From: Wujia chipingensis | GTDB lineage: Bacteria > Bacillota > Clostridia > Lachnospirales > Lachnospiraceae | DNA: 64,000 nucleotides | Reading direction: 5' to 3' | Assembly: GCF_014337155.1 (NCBI RefSeq) | Contig: NZ_CP060632.1 | Span: 2,425,001-2,489,000 of the forward strand | Shown: positions 53,601-62,134 of the stretch, in pieces | Numbering within the stretch: position 1 is the first letter of the stretch | Layout of the letters: every line of letters starts with the position of its first letter | The notes under the pieces: model-generated | What the model saw: the letters and a program-made list of their open reading frames with translations, nothing else | The model's database searches: none | What the model was told of the DNA's origin: nothing | Translations under genes and position numbers: made by a program

Positions 53601-54566
53601 TGCCTTGCCATTCAGGATCGGTTCGTCGTAGACTTCACGACCGGAATTCTTATCATCGACGAAACAATGCACAGCTACAGCATCAACCGCTTAGTCGACC
53701 GCGCAATGATGGCTGGCAAGTCCATCGATGCTTCAACCGGCGTATCGTATGCATTCTATGATGACGAATACCACAAGAAGGTATTGAACGATGCACAGCT
53801 TGAGAACAGCATCCACGGTGCCCTTGAGAACAACGAATTCTGTGCATATGTACAGCCAAAGTACGATATTGCATCGAAGAGCCTGATCGGTGGAGAACTT
53901 CTGGTGCGCTGGTTATCTCCTTCCAAGGGATTTTTGGAACCGGCAGCCTTTATCCCATCCTTCGAGAAGAACGGTTTCATCTATCAGATCGACTGTTTCA
54001 TGCTCGAGCAGGCTTGTAAGTCCATCCGCCGGTATCTCGATTCCGACATCTACGTCATTCCGTTCTCCGTGAACCTGTCACGGGTAACGCTGGCGCATCC
54101 GGACTTCCTGTCAAAAGTACAGGAGATCGTCGAGAAGTACTACATTCCACATCATTATCTGGAATTCGAAATCACCGAGAGTATTTTCTCTGAGAATTAC
54201 TCACAGATGATCGATGTGTTGAACAAGCTGAAATCGATGGATTTCATCATCAACATGGACGATTTTGGAACTGGCTACTCTTCCCTTACACTGCTCAAGG
54301 ATCTGCCGATCGATGTCATCAAGCTTGACCATGATTTCTTGTCCCGGTCAACGACAAACGACAAAAATGCAATCAGCATCCTGCGCAGTATCATCGAGAT
54401 GGCACACACCCTCGATATCCGCGTTGTCAGCGAAGGCATCGAGACTGTCGAACAGCTGGAAATGCTCAGTTCCATCAACTGTGAAATCGGTCAGGGCTTC
54501 CTGTTTGCAAAACCTATGCCAATCGCAGATTACGATAAGATGATCCAGGACTATTCTGCAAGCTAA
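50667..54566 (+). CDS. PAS-GGDEF-EAL cyclic-di-GMP protein
   Basis: This 1299-residue protein has three N-terminal PAS-like domains (~5-125, ~135-255, ~270-385), a GGDEF domain with intact GRLGGDEF (~467) that should make c-di-GMP, a GAF-like region (~565-725), another PAS domain with a Cys-rich loop (CYTC, then PCRDCP, ~785-800), a second GGDEF domain whose motif is replaced by VISDTY (~948, so probably inactive), and an EAL domain that keeps its metal residues (ELLVRW ~1076, NLSR, EITES, MDDFGTGYSS ~1197, EGIET). It can therefore both make and break c-di-GMP, with sensing by several domains. It has no membrane segment. Confidence 0.9.
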   Translation: MASSNFVNGNDVATFVLETDAPYNILDFDQGLCTMTGYSPRELSKKICTLDNLLYVEDFTEVIASMNYQLSISNLISIQHRIVTKSGTVLTVLCNGQAFSLNDGRDVLQCVFTDITNLENAANETVRAKTDLEIFANTVPSGVSKHLLDNNLSLLWANNFFYDMCGYSEHDYKEKFGKSTLQLVLSEDLALVIDALADLTENEENSKIMNFRIQCADGNIKWVNAVIARSGSEEQGFPVVNLVMSDITSLKIAETKAMLEEQKYLIISDISEELPYEYDIATDTITFAEKFNHIFEGESVIENPTENMLKMGLVSYDTQSAIEELFYLAKAGTEYHSTEFKLNTKNGGFQWYFSTFSTIYDEEGTPLRVVGLLRNIHAQKVEQQKLLIRAETDQMTGLYNKATTESKIQASLRELNGNSYQVLMLVDIDDFKKINDTFGHLKGDEVIVDIAKALQEFKGDYGIAGRLGGDEFCVFLSNVLDTQLASEKAVMIADRLRELYQHDCKVTLSIGIAATNQQIPYNVLLENADTALYQAKLNGKNGYFFYADDMERGKYENDRSEPTVKETETSALLDSLLSTLFASTNTYTAIEQAMAIVGEHYAIDKISIWEYSYNKSFVDCTHQWCKKGINNDMTLRQHTPAAILEELSAMGTDGITYSSDTSLIKTNTASMNPYAEGIRKLMQCDINTNGKRIGFISFYSMDKDVTWNAQTLTAFKQIFRLFGEAIKTKQANRAMSLLRDDTIKAFDLVQNPMVVVDKDSYDVMYFNECAREYFPKLALNSKCYTCLQQESGPCRDCPVHKISDSNPTVGCIKHNRTLDEPLDVHMTTINWSSGSHTFLISTSAHKETKAEQLRKELEQNINIEKRIAEASYRDIVTGYGNFEKFKVDAQAILNDNPDTDYVMFYFNIKNFKYINETYGHNVGDQTLKAVADVLNKYMQEGETFARVISDTYIMLIHYKAEDQFMSIFNNIKAEVHDACLAIQDRFVVDFTTGILIIDETMHSYSINRLVDRAMMAGKSIDASTGVSYAFYDDEYHKKVLNDAQLENSIHGALENNEFCAYVQPKYDIASKSLIGGELLVRWLSPSKGFLEPAAFIPSFEKNGFIYQIDCFMLEQACKSIRRYLDSDIYVIPFSVNLSRVTLAHPDFLSKVQEIVEKYYIPHHYLEFEITESIFSENYSQMIDVLNKLKSMDFIINMDDFGTGYSSLTLLKDLPIDVIKLDHDFLSRSTTNDKNAISILRSIIEMAHTLDIRVVSEGIETVEQLEMLSSINCEIGQGFLFAKPMPIADYDKMIQDYSAS

Positions 54567-54602
54567 AATTTAGGTTTTTACGGGTTTTTTCATCAAAAAG
54601 TA

Positions 54603-54631
54603 TTGACAGAAAAATGGCTTTTTGCTATTCT
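54603..54631 (+). promoter_or_regulatory. Promoter of rpsT
   Basis: TTGACA (54603-54608) and TATTCT (54626-54631) are spaced by 17 bases. Confidence 0.75.
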
Positions 54632-54636
54632 ATGGT

Positions 54637-54717
54637 TTGTGTGTGAACACAATTAGAAATTTTCACTGGTCCAATCTGTCTAGTGGTGTGGACGGATTGT
54701 TCGTGTCTTGACCAAAG
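54637..54717 (+). promoter_or_regulatory. Structured 5' leader of rpsT
   Basis: TTGTGT/ACACAA close a GTGA tetraloop (54637-54652). A longer hairpin pairs CAATCTGTC (54672-54680) with GACGGATTG (54691-54699), extended by TGGTC/GACCA (54667-54671, 54710-54714). Ribosomal protein genes often control their own translation through such leaders; that S20 does so here is inference. Confidence 0.5.
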
Positions 54718-54768
54718 TGATAATTATATAAACTTAAACTATTATAATATTTTATGGAGGTGTCAGGT

Positions 54769-55032
54769 TTGGCTAATATCAAATCCGCAAAGAAGAGAAT
54801 TCTTGTTATCGAGACAAAGACTTTAAGAAACAAAATGATCAAGTCTAAGATTAAGACTTTAGTTAAGAAGGTTGAGGCTGCTATCGAGGCAAACGATAAG
54901 GCTGCTGCAGAAGCTGCACTTCAGGTTGCTACATCCGAGATCAGCAAGGCTGCTTCAAAGGGAATCTACCACAAGAACAACGCTTCAAGAAAGATTTCCC
55001 GTTTAACACTTGCTGTTAACAAGCTTGCTTAA
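54769..55032 (+). CDS. rpsT: 30S ribosomal protein S20
   Basis: S20 binds the 5' and 3' domains of 16S rRNA. The 87-residue product starts at TTG (54769), reads MANIKSAKKRILVIETKTLR, and continues with the usual basic helical pattern ending NASRKISRLTLAVNKLA. GGAGG lies eight bases before the TTG, while an in-frame ATG (54754) overlaps that ribosome binding site and would add five residues not seen in S20. E. coli rpsT also begins with a rare UUG, which lowers its translation and links to autocontrol. Confidence 0.95.
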   Translation: MANIKSAKKRILVIETKTLRNKMIKSKIKTLVKKVEAAIEANDKAAAEAALQVATSEISKAASKGIYHKNNASRKISRLTLAVNKLA

Positions 55033-55061
55033 TTATTTTATTGATAAATATATTTTAACCC

Positions 55062-55096
55062 AAAGAAAAAGACGCTTTCCGCGTCTTTTTCTTTTT
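55062..55096. terminator. Bidirectional rho-independent terminator after rpsT
   Basis: AAAGAAAAAGACGC (55062-55075) pairs perfectly with GCGTCTTTTTCTTT (55081-55094), loop TTTCC. A run of T or A on both strands lets it serve rpsT and the converging yqeG-type gene. Confidence 0.9.
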
Positions 55097-55111
55097 CGTG
55101 TGTTTTCTTTT

Positions 55112-55624
55112 TTACTTTCCTGTCTGCAATGTATGTTTCTTCAGATAGCTGTGCAGCACCCATTTTTCCGGGATTCGTTTTAACACAATCTGAATCTCCT
55201 CGTGCTTTGCAATCGGCTGTACTAAGATGCTGTAAAGTTGCGCATTGTTTGCACCCCAGATATCAGTAAAGATCTGGTCTCCGACAAACAACGTATTCGT
55301 CCGGTCAGTACCAAGCTTCTGCATTGCCTGCACATATCCTCTGGCTGACGGTTTTCCTGCCTTATATACATAAGTTGCTCCAACCTGTTCATTGAAGGAT
55401 TTTACACGTTCCTCATCGTTATTTGACACGAAGCAGACACCATATCCCATATCCTTTAATTTCTGTATCAATGCCTTTGCACGCGCATTGGCAGGTGCAT
55501 CATGTTCCACCAGTGTATTGTCAACATCGAACAGCACCGCGCGGTATCCTTTGTCATAGAATGCCTGAAAATCAATATGATAGGTGCTGTCGTAATATTC
55601 GTTTGGAAAAAATCTCTGAAACAT
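55112..55624 (-). CDS. YqeG family HAD phosphatase
   Basis: The 170-residue protein has the HAD motifs: DxDxT in VLFDVDNTLVEHD, the Ser/Thr motif FVSNNDE, Lys in KAGKPSARGY and the acidic motif VGDQIFTDIWG. The YqeG branch (TIGR01668) is widespread in Firmicutes; related proteins act on phosphatidylglycerol phosphate or unknown substrates, so no substrate is assigned. It lies downstream of uvrC on the same strand with a gap of 53 bases. Confidence 0.9.
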   Translation of the reverse strand: MFQRFFPNEYYDSTYHIDFQAFYDKGYRAVLFDVDNTLVEHDAPANARAKALIQKLKDMGYGVCFVSNNDEERVKSFNEQVGATYVYKAGKPSARGYVQAMQKLGTDRTNTLFVGDQIFTDIWGANNAQLYSILVQPIAKHEEIQIVLKRIPEKWVLHSYLKKHTLQTGK

Positions 55625-55677
55625 ATCGTGTTCTCCTAAGTCTTTATTCGTCTGTTTTCTAATACCGGTTAGACAGT

Positions 55678-57567
55678 TTATTCCGCATGAAAAAATTCAT
55701 ACACATTCTTCGCAATGGACTCTGGAATTCCCGGCACTTCTGCAAGCTCGCTGATTGTCGCTTCCCTGATCTTCCGTATCTCACCGAAATATTTAAGCAG
55801 CTGCTTCCGCCGATTCTCACCTACCCCCGGTATCTCATCGAGCACGGAATGTACCTGATTTTTGCTGCGGAGCTGCCGGTGATATTCTATCGCGAAGCGG
55901 TGCGCTTCATCCTGCAGTGCCGTCACCATCAACATCGCTTCACTGCCCTTCGGGAACTTCACTTCCACATTATTATAATACAAGCCTCTTGTTCTGTGGT
56001 TATCATCTTTTACCATACCACACACTGGAATGTCAAGCCCCAGGCTATCCAATACCATCAATGCAACGTTTACCTGTCCTTTACCACCATCCATCATAAT
56101 GACATCTGGCAAAACATCCATCTTCTCATCTGTGAATCGTCTCGACAGCACTTCCTTCATGGATGCATAATCATCCGGACCCGTTACCGTCCGCAGCCGG
56201 AATTTACGATACGCATTCTTCTTCGGCTTTCCCTGTTCAAACACAACCATCGACGCCACTGACAATACGCCAGAGATATTGGAGATATCAAACGCCTCCA
56301 TCCGGTTCGCCGACGGAATTCCAAGAAGCTCCGCAATCTCATTTGCCGCTCCGATTGTCCGCTTCTCCTGCCGCTTCACACGTTCCATATCCTGCGCTAG
56401 TACCAATCTCGCATTTTCTGCCGCCAGATCCAAGATCTTTTTCTTGTCTCCCTTCTGCGGCACAACAATCTGCACCTTCGATTCGCGCCGTTCACTCAAA
56501 TACGCCTCTAAGATTTGCTGTTCCTCCGGCACTTCCGGAACCAGAATCTCTCTCGGCAGATACGGTGTCCCCGAATAAAACTGCTTGATAAATGCCGCCA
56601 GCACCTCTGACAACCGTTCCTTGCTGTTGCCATTCATATGATGATTTTCCCGTCCAAGCAGTTTACCATCCCGCACGAAGAATACGGTCACGACAATATC
56701 CTTGTCGTTCGATGCACACGCGATAACATCCCGATCTTCACCAGACGCCTTATTCATCTGCTGCTTATCCTCGATATGCCGGATACTCTCGATCAGATCC
56801 CGCGTCTCAGCCGCTTTCTCAAACTCCATTTCTTCCGCCTGCGCCCGCATCTGCTCCTGAAGTTCCGTCAATATCTCCTTGTAATTTCCATTCAGGAACG
56901 ACAACGCCGCCTGCACCTGTCTGCCGTAATCCTCCTGACTGATCTTCCCATTGCAAGGTGCCTTACACTGCCCGATCTGGTAATACAGGCATGGGCGATC
57001 CTTGCCGATATCCTGCGGCAGTCTGCGGTTGCATGTACGCAGATGATAGAGCTTATTGATCAATTCCAGGATATCCTTGACTGCCCGTGCATTGGTGTAT
57101 GGTCCGAAATATTTGGAATGATCCCGCTTCATAGAATGGCTGTATAAAAACCGTGGGAAAGCTTCCTCCACCGTCACGCGGATATACGGATAACCTTTGT
57201 CATCCGTCATCATCGTGTTATACTTCGGGCGGTACTCTTTGATCAGATTGCATTCCAGCACAAGTGCTTCCATCTCAGAGCTTGTCACGATATATTCAAA
57301 ATACGCGATCTGCGACACCATTTTGGCAATCTTTGCAGATCCTCCGTGTCCATGTCCGGTCTGAAAATACTGCCGCACCCGGCTGTGCAGACTCACTGCC
57401 TTTCCCACATAGAGGATATCATCATTCTTGCTGTGCATGATATAGACACCCGGACTTTTCGGAAGCTTTTTCAGTTCCTCCTCCACGTCGAATATATACT
57501 GACTTTCCTCCGCGTTGTGGCTGGCACGATAAATATTCACATTGATTCGTTGTCTCTTCTCTGCCAT
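55678..57567 (-). CDS. uvrC: Excinuclease ABC subunit C
   Basis: UvrC makes both cuts in nucleotide excision repair. The 629-residue protein has the GIY-YIG domain (PGVYIMHSKNDDILYVGKA, residues ~39-57), the UVR domain (~235-265), the RNase H-like endonuclease domain with FDISNISG and VIMMDGGKGQV, and tandem helix-hairpin-helix motifs at the C-terminus (IPGVGENRRKQLLKYFG). AGGAG precedes the ATG by ten bases, giving an N-terminal extension of about 20 residues over most UvrC proteins. Confidence 0.95.
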   Translation of the reverse strand: MAEKRQRINVNIYRASHNAEESQYIFDVEEELKKLPKSPGVYIMHSKNDDILYVGKAVSLHSRVRQYFQTGHGHGGSAKIAKMVSQIAYFEYIVTSSEMEALVLECNLIKEYRPKYNTMMTDDKGYPYIRVTVEEAFPRFLYSHSMKRDHSKYFGPYTNARAVKDILELINKLYHLRTCNRRLPQDIGKDRPCLYYQIGQCKAPCNGKISQEDYGRQVQAALSFLNGNYKEILTELQEQMRAQAEEMEFEKAAETRDLIESIRHIEDKQQMNKASGEDRDVIACASNDKDIVVTVFFVRDGKLLGRENHHMNGNSKERLSEVLAAFIKQFYSGTPYLPREILVPEVPEEQQILEAYLSERRESKVQIVVPQKGDKKKILDLAAENARLVLAQDMERVKRQEKRTIGAANEIAELLGIPSANRMEAFDISNISGVLSVASMVVFEQGKPKKNAYRKFRLRTVTGPDDYASMKEVLSRRFTDEKMDVLPDVIMMDGGKGQVNVALMVLDSLGLDIPVCGMVKDDNHRTRGLYYNNVEVKFPKGSEAMLMVTALQDEAHRFAIEYHRQLRSKNQVHSVLDEIPGVGENRRKQLLKYFGEIRKIREATISELAEVPGIPESIAKNVYEFFHAE

Positions 57568-57609
57568 GTTCGATTGACTCCTGTTCTGTGCAGGTATTCA
57601 GAATAAAAT

Positions 57610-57640
57610 TAGGAGGTATCCGTAAGATACCTCCCACTTT
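57610..57640 (-). terminator. Hairpin terminator after the 697-residue gene
   Basis: GGAGGTATC (57612-57620) pairs with GATACCTCC (57626-57634) around a stable TTACG loop (minus strand). The following sequence is TAATTTTATT. Confidence 0.6.
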
Positions 57641-57666
57641 ATAATAAAGGTTTTTTTGTGGTCTGA

Positions 57667-59760
57667 TTATAAAAGATCTGCACGAAGCTTCTTGATCACC
57701 GTCAATGTCTTGTTACGAAGCTCTTCTGCTTCATATAACTGCAGCATAGAGTTCTTATCCAGCTTCGCATCTACAACAGAATTCAACCAGTCATTTACAT
57801 ACGCCTGTACATACTTTACATTTGCATCGGACTTGTCCTTCAATGTCACGATGATGTTGTTCAGGTTCTCGATCACGGTTGGCTGAAGTGTTGTATTATT
57901 GTTCTGTGTCTGTGCACCCTCATCAGATAATTCGATAACCTTACCAGTCTTTGTGATGATAACCTTCTTGTTCGGAGAGGATTCTGAACGCGAAGAGCTT
58001 CCACCCTTTCTGTCAAGGAGCTTTTCTACTACCTTGATCAGGCATACAACACTGTATGTAGCTTCCTCTGGTGTCTGCTGATCATTTCCCTTGTCCTCAT
58101 ACTGGTTCCACAGCCACTCAGACTTCAGGAGCATCTCCTCTATCTTTGTGTCAGACAACAGCTTCTGCAGATCTGGATCCATCGCAGGCCCAGAATTCTT
58201 ACCGAAGAACTTACCGCCAGACTGTGGTGCCTCTGCCTTCTTGTACTTTGCAGGAACTACAATCTCTGCGTAGGTCTTAATCAACTGCTTTTCAGCTACC
58301 TTTGGATCATAGTTATTATTAATAATATTGATTCTACCACTGTTCAAACCGTTGCAGATCATATCCTCTGCTGTCATAAATACGAGTGCCTTCTGGCGAT
58401 CATCAATCATCTGCTTGATCTCGTAGTTTGTCTTAGACTTCTCAAGGATAGAATTCTTACGAACCTTAAACGCCTTAATCTTCTCCTTTACACTGAAGAA
58501 CAGCTTGAGCAGAGAAGGATTCGCGTTAACATAATTTCCAATCCATGTAAGCTCTACATACTGATGCTCAATCTTGTTTGAGATCTCATATACATTGTAG
58601 CCATCAAAGATAACATTCAACGTTGTATAGAGTAAATCGAGAATCTCGTACTTTTCTTCCCATGACTTGTTGGAATTGTCCTGATTTACCAGATCCTTGA
58701 TTCCACACTCATAGAACACCAGGTTATACTCGTACAAGCCTTCGAAGATATTGTGCTTGTCACTTAAGGAAGCACCTGCGCCAAGAATCTGCAGATTTTT
58801 CTTCATATTTGGCTCGTTCTCGATATAGAGATATACCTTTCTTACAAAGGAAGATACCTCTGCGATCAGTGTATCAATACGCTTGTTGTAGATCTCCTGC
58901 TTAGAGATTGCATTGATCACACTTCTGCTCAGCACGGTTGTATCGGCTGCCGAATTCGTGTTGCGGATCAATTCCTTGAAGCTCTCATAGACTGACATAT
59001 TGTCGATTGGAATATACTCTGCATTCAATCCATAAAACTCAAATGCCTTGCTGTATTCCTTGTTGTGAATATATGCGTTGAACAGTCCGATTGAGAACTG
59101 AATCTTATAATCATTTCCTACATGTGGGTCTTCTACTACATAATCAAACAATACTTCCAGATTGTTCATATATGCATCCGAATTTGCATTGTCTGCCGGA
59201 AGTCCCATCTCCATGATAACGTTGATCAGATCGAGATAACCCATAATTGCCTTATCAAAGTTCTTCGGTCTGTCATCATCCTCTAAAATCTGATAGCTCA
59301 GATTGATCAGCAATGGTGCAATACGCTCACCGATCAGACGCATCGCATCACCGAAGCACTCTCTCTGATACAGATAGATCAGCCAGATGCTGTAACGATA
59401 AATACCGGATGTGCTGATTGGAGCATCCACATCCAACGGATCGATATCGCCATATACAAACTTGAACAATGGTTCAATCCACTCTTCAATCTCATAACGT
59501 CCTGTCGCCTTGATGTTGGTGTCTACGAACTCACCCAACTCGTAAAGCTTTGTACACTGTGTCTTTACATCGTCATCAACCATCATATTCTTGAGGTCAA
59601 AATTACTATCCTTTAAATAGTCAATAACCAATGCATAAAATCCATCTTCTACCTGCTCATTCAGGAAACGAATCAACAGTCCTTTGTTATTTGATGCCGC
59701 AATTGTAAGGACATTGCTGTCTGATCCTGCGGTAATATTTGCTGGTAATGCCATTGCCAT
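57667..59760 (-). CDS. Large hypothetical protein, 697 residues
   Basis: I do not recognise this protein. It is acidic, soluble and mainly helical, with several regular hydrophobic segments that look like helical-repeat packing (FIGLFNAYIHNKEYSKAFEF-like SIGLFNAYIHNKEYSKAFEF, then SVINAISKQEIYNKRIDTLI). The C-terminal third has a basic Ser/Gly-rich linker (GGSSSRSESSPNKKVIITKT). The start MAMALPANITAGSDSNVLTI follows AAGGGGG. It lies alone between the MutS-like gene and uvrC, each side having a hairpin, so it appears to be a single-gene unit. Confidence 0.6.
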   Translation of the reverse strand: MAMALPANITAGSDSNVLTIAASNNKGLLIRFLNEQVEDGFYALVIDYLKDSNFDLKNMMVDDDVKTQCTKLYELGEFVDTNIKATGRYEIEEWIEPLFKFVYGDIDPLDVDAPISTSGIYRYSIWLIYLYQRECFGDAMRLIGERIAPLLINLSYQILEDDDRPKNFDKAIMGYLDLINVIMEMGLPADNANSDAYMNNLEVLFDYVVEDPHVGNDYKIQFSIGLFNAYIHNKEYSKAFEFYGLNAEYIPIDNMSVYESFKELIRNTNSAADTTVLSRSVINAISKQEIYNKRIDTLIAEVSSFVRKVYLYIENEPNMKKNLQILGAGASLSDKHNIFEGLYEYNLVFYECGIKDLVNQDNSNKSWEEKYEILDLLYTTLNVIFDGYNVYEISNKIEHQYVELTWIGNYVNANPSLLKLFFSVKEKIKAFKVRKNSILEKSKTNYEIKQMIDDRQKALVFMTAEDMICNGLNSGRINIINNNYDPKVAEKQLIKTYAEIVVPAKYKKAEAPQSGGKFFGKNSGPAMDPDLQKLLSDTKIEEMLLKSEWLWNQYEDKGNDQQTPEEATYSVVCLIKVVEKLLDRKGGSSSRSESSPNKKVIITKTGKVIELSDEGAQTQNNNTTLQPTVIENLNNIIVTLKDKSDANVKYVQAYVNDWLNSVVDAKLDKNSMLQLYEAEELRNKTLTVIKKLRADLL

Positions 59761-59826
59761 ATACCCCCTTGTAATTAAATTTCACTACTTCGATTTTATA
59801 ACAAAATACGAGGCAAAGTCAACCTT

Positions 59827-59874
59827 CGCTTTGTCAATAATTCATAATTGGCATTGTGCATAATTGACAAAGCG
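59827..59874. other. Long intergenic inverted repeat
   Basis: CGCTTTGTCAAT (59827-59838) and ATTGACAAAGCG (59863-59874) form a perfect 12-bp stem with a 24-nt loop. It lies between the MutS-like gene and the 697-residue gene. There is no T run, so it may be a terminator without a classical tail or a small repeated element. Confidence 0.5.
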
Positions 59875-59930
59875 TTTTCGACAAATGGAAGCCTATTTTT
59901 TATCAAAATTGTACAATATTTCACAAATCA

Positions 59931-61751
59931 TCAGACCTCAAAGCCTGCCATCCGAAGGATTGCCCGCGCATTTGTCGTTGTACATCTGCCATCGCGGATC
60001 TTATAGTCAAACCGCAGCTCATCTCCCTCATAATATTCCTGAAAATGATAGTTTACCGCCGGTGTCTGGTTCTTATCTGTAATGCTGCAAAGCTCAAAAT
60101 CATGTGTAGAAACAACCGTCATGCAACGGCTGCCTGCGAGCTTCGTGATAACCTCCTTCGCGCCGACGATACGATCTGCGGAATTGGTCCCCTTGAAGAT
60201 CTCATCGATCAGACAGAGCATTGGTTTTTCCTCTTTGCGGTAGACAGCCATCTCCTTGATGCGTAGAATCTCCGCATAGAAGGTGGAGATACCATGCGCC
60301 ACATCGTCCTTTACCCGCATAGATGTAAAGATGCGCATATAAGATGCCTTCAATGTTTCTGCACAGACTGGTGCACCAAGATAAGCAAGTACCAGATTGA
60401 TGGCAACCGTTCTTAAAAAGGTTGTCTTTCCAGACATATTTGATCCCGTGATAATCGTGATACCAGAGCCAAGTGTTACATCGTTGCCCTGTGCCTGATC
60501 TGGCAACAGCAATGGGTGATACAGATTCGTTCCCTCCAGATGCACCTCTGTCTCCGTATAATCAATCTGCCCTTCTCCAGTCTCCCGTACCATTCCCAGC
60601 ACAGAAAAGCTCATCAGATCTTCCAGCTCCGCAATCATATCCGAGCATCCGGCAACCTGCGTTCCATATGTTTTCTTCCACCGGGAAACGACCGCTGCAA
60701 GCTGATAGTCCCACAAAAGAAGTCCACATAAGATCTGGTGTACCAATGGATTGAAGGAAATATTATATGCTTGGCTGATTGCTTTTAGCTTATGATATGC
60801 CCGGACCGCTCCGGTCGCCCCGCCTGCGCGCTGCTGCATCCTGGCAAGGACTTCGCTCTGAAATGCCTGTTCTGCGACCAAGGAGAGCATCACTTCGTAT
60901 TCTCCGCTCACGGTACTTGCATAATAAACCGGCTGAATGATACCGTCCGTCATGAACTTGGTCAGCCACGAAATGACAAGCAATGCCAGAAATCCAGCAA
61001 GTGGATATCCATAGGAAATCGTGCCAGTCAGGAACAATACCAGACTCGCAATCTCACAAACCGGCAACAAAAAACGCAATACATGTGCAAATGCCGGGAG
61101 CTTGCCCTGTGCCACGTCCCCGCAGAAATCTTCAAACGCTTCCGCGTCAAACTTTTCTTTTTCCGCTTCCATCCTGCGTCCGGCTGTCTCAAACTCTACG
61201 GCAAATTCCGGTTTCCCCGAAAGCTCTTTGATTGCAGCATGTCGCTGCTCCCGCTCCGCTTCCTCAATATACCGCGTTGTGAGATGGTCTGCAAATGTCT
61301 GTTTTCCCTTCTCTGTATGACAGACAGAAATCATCTGATACAGAGAATTCTCTCCAAGCAAATCAATATCTGCGGCAACACAATCGTCCTCGCGCAGATA
61401 CACAGTTCCTTTCTCTTCAAACTTCCGCCATCCATCGGTAAAACGATTGCAATAACGCCGGCAGACCTCCCATTTCTCCGTCAGCGACTCCTGTCGTTCC
61501 GCTACAACACTGTGCCATTTCACAAGTGCTACAAAGCCGAGCAGGAACAACACACCGGCGATCACCAGAAGCGTTGCATATGATTTTTCTTTTTCGGTAA
61601 TTCCGACGATCAAGCCAGCCGCACCGATTAAAAATGTCAGGATACGAAACGTGGAAATCCGGCTGAATAACCGGTCCGCCCGTTCCTTTTGGTTCTGATA
61701 ATCCAGCGTCCACTGTTCAAACTGCTTTCGATTCTCACTTACTGTCATCAT
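59931..61751 (-). CDS. Membrane-anchored MutS-like ATPase
   Basis: The 606-residue protein has two groups of N-terminal membrane segments (~33-75 and ~225-265), then a MutS-type core and ABC-like ATPase: Walker A GSNMSGKTTFLRT (~434), Walker B MLCLIDEIFKGTNSADRI (~512), and the switch VVSTHDFEL. The mismatch-recognition domains of MutS1 are absent. Such membrane MutS-like proteins occur in many Firmicutes and their role is unknown. The start overlaps the upstream 70-residue gene by 17 bases. Confidence 0.85.
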   Translation of the reverse strand: MMTVSENRKQFEQWTLDYQNQKERADRLFSRISTFRILTFLIGAAGLIVGITEKEKSYATLLVIAGVLFLLGFVALVKWHSVVAERQESLTEKWEVCRRYCNRFTDGWRKFEEKGTVYLREDDCVAADIDLLGENSLYQMISVCHTEKGKQTFADHLTTRYIEEAEREQRHAAIKELSGKPEFAVEFETAGRRMEAEKEKFDAEAFEDFCGDVAQGKLPAFAHVLRFLLPVCEIASLVLFLTGTISYGYPLAGFLALLVISWLTKFMTDGIIQPVYYASTVSGEYEVMLSLVAEQAFQSEVLARMQQRAGGATGAVRAYHKLKAISQAYNISFNPLVHQILCGLLLWDYQLAAVVSRWKKTYGTQVAGCSDMIAELEDLMSFSVLGMVRETGEGQIDYTETEVHLEGTNLYHPLLLPDQAQGNDVTLGSGITIITGSNMSGKTTFLRTVAINLVLAYLGAPVCAETLKASYMRIFTSMRVKDDVAHGISTFYAEILRIKEMAVYRKEEKPMLCLIDEIFKGTNSADRIVGAKEVITKLAGSRCMTVVSTHDFELCSITDKNQTPAVNYHFQEYYEGDELRFDYKIRDGRCTTTNARAILRMAGFEV

Positions 61752-61947
61752 GCCTTTTTTCTTCCTCTTTTTCCTCTTTTTTTCTCGTGATTACCATCTT
61801 GAAAAAGATTGCTACAAACACGCCTGCCGCAATGATGCTCAGGATTCCTAATGTAGTTTGGTCTAAGAAAACCAATGCTATTCCAACAAGCGCAATCAAA
61901 ATCGCACAGGTAAGGAAATTCTTCTCGGATTCTTTTAAATTCTTCAT
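61735..61947 (-). CDS. Small two-helix membrane protein, 70 residues
   Basis: Two membrane segments (~12-28 and ~33-52) are followed by a strongly charged cytoplasmic tail (RKKEEKEEEKRHDDSK). GGAGGG precedes the ATG by nine bases. The gene overlaps the start of the membrane MutS-like gene by 17 bases, so the two are probably made together and may interact. No family is recognised. Confidence 0.68.
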   Translation of the reverse strand: MKNLKESEKNFLTCAILIALVGIALVFLDQTTLGILSIIAAGVFVAIFFKMVITRKKEEKEEEKRHDDSK

Positions 61948-62063
61948 TTTATATTACCCTCCGGTCTTTTTACTACAATCTAGTCTACCATATCCCACAG
62001 TGCAAGGCAAAGAAATAATTCTAAACTTTCTGTGAACCACAGATTTTCATTTGCTTTTTATTA

Positions 62064-62093
62064 TTGCATGTATTAGAATAGTCTTTATATAAT
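62064..62093 (+). promoter_or_regulatory. Promoter of the 117-residue gene
   Basis: TTGCAT (62064-62069) and TATAAT (62088-62093) are spaced by 18 bases, about 40 bases before the ATG. Confidence 0.6.
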
Positions 62094-62134
62094 CGTGGTA
62101 AAATATAGATAATTATGGAAAAGGAGATTCAGAC

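Noticed and set aside
54754..54768. ATG start for rpsT at 54754
   Set aside because: The ATG overlaps the ribosome binding site of the TTG start and would add residues not seen in S20.
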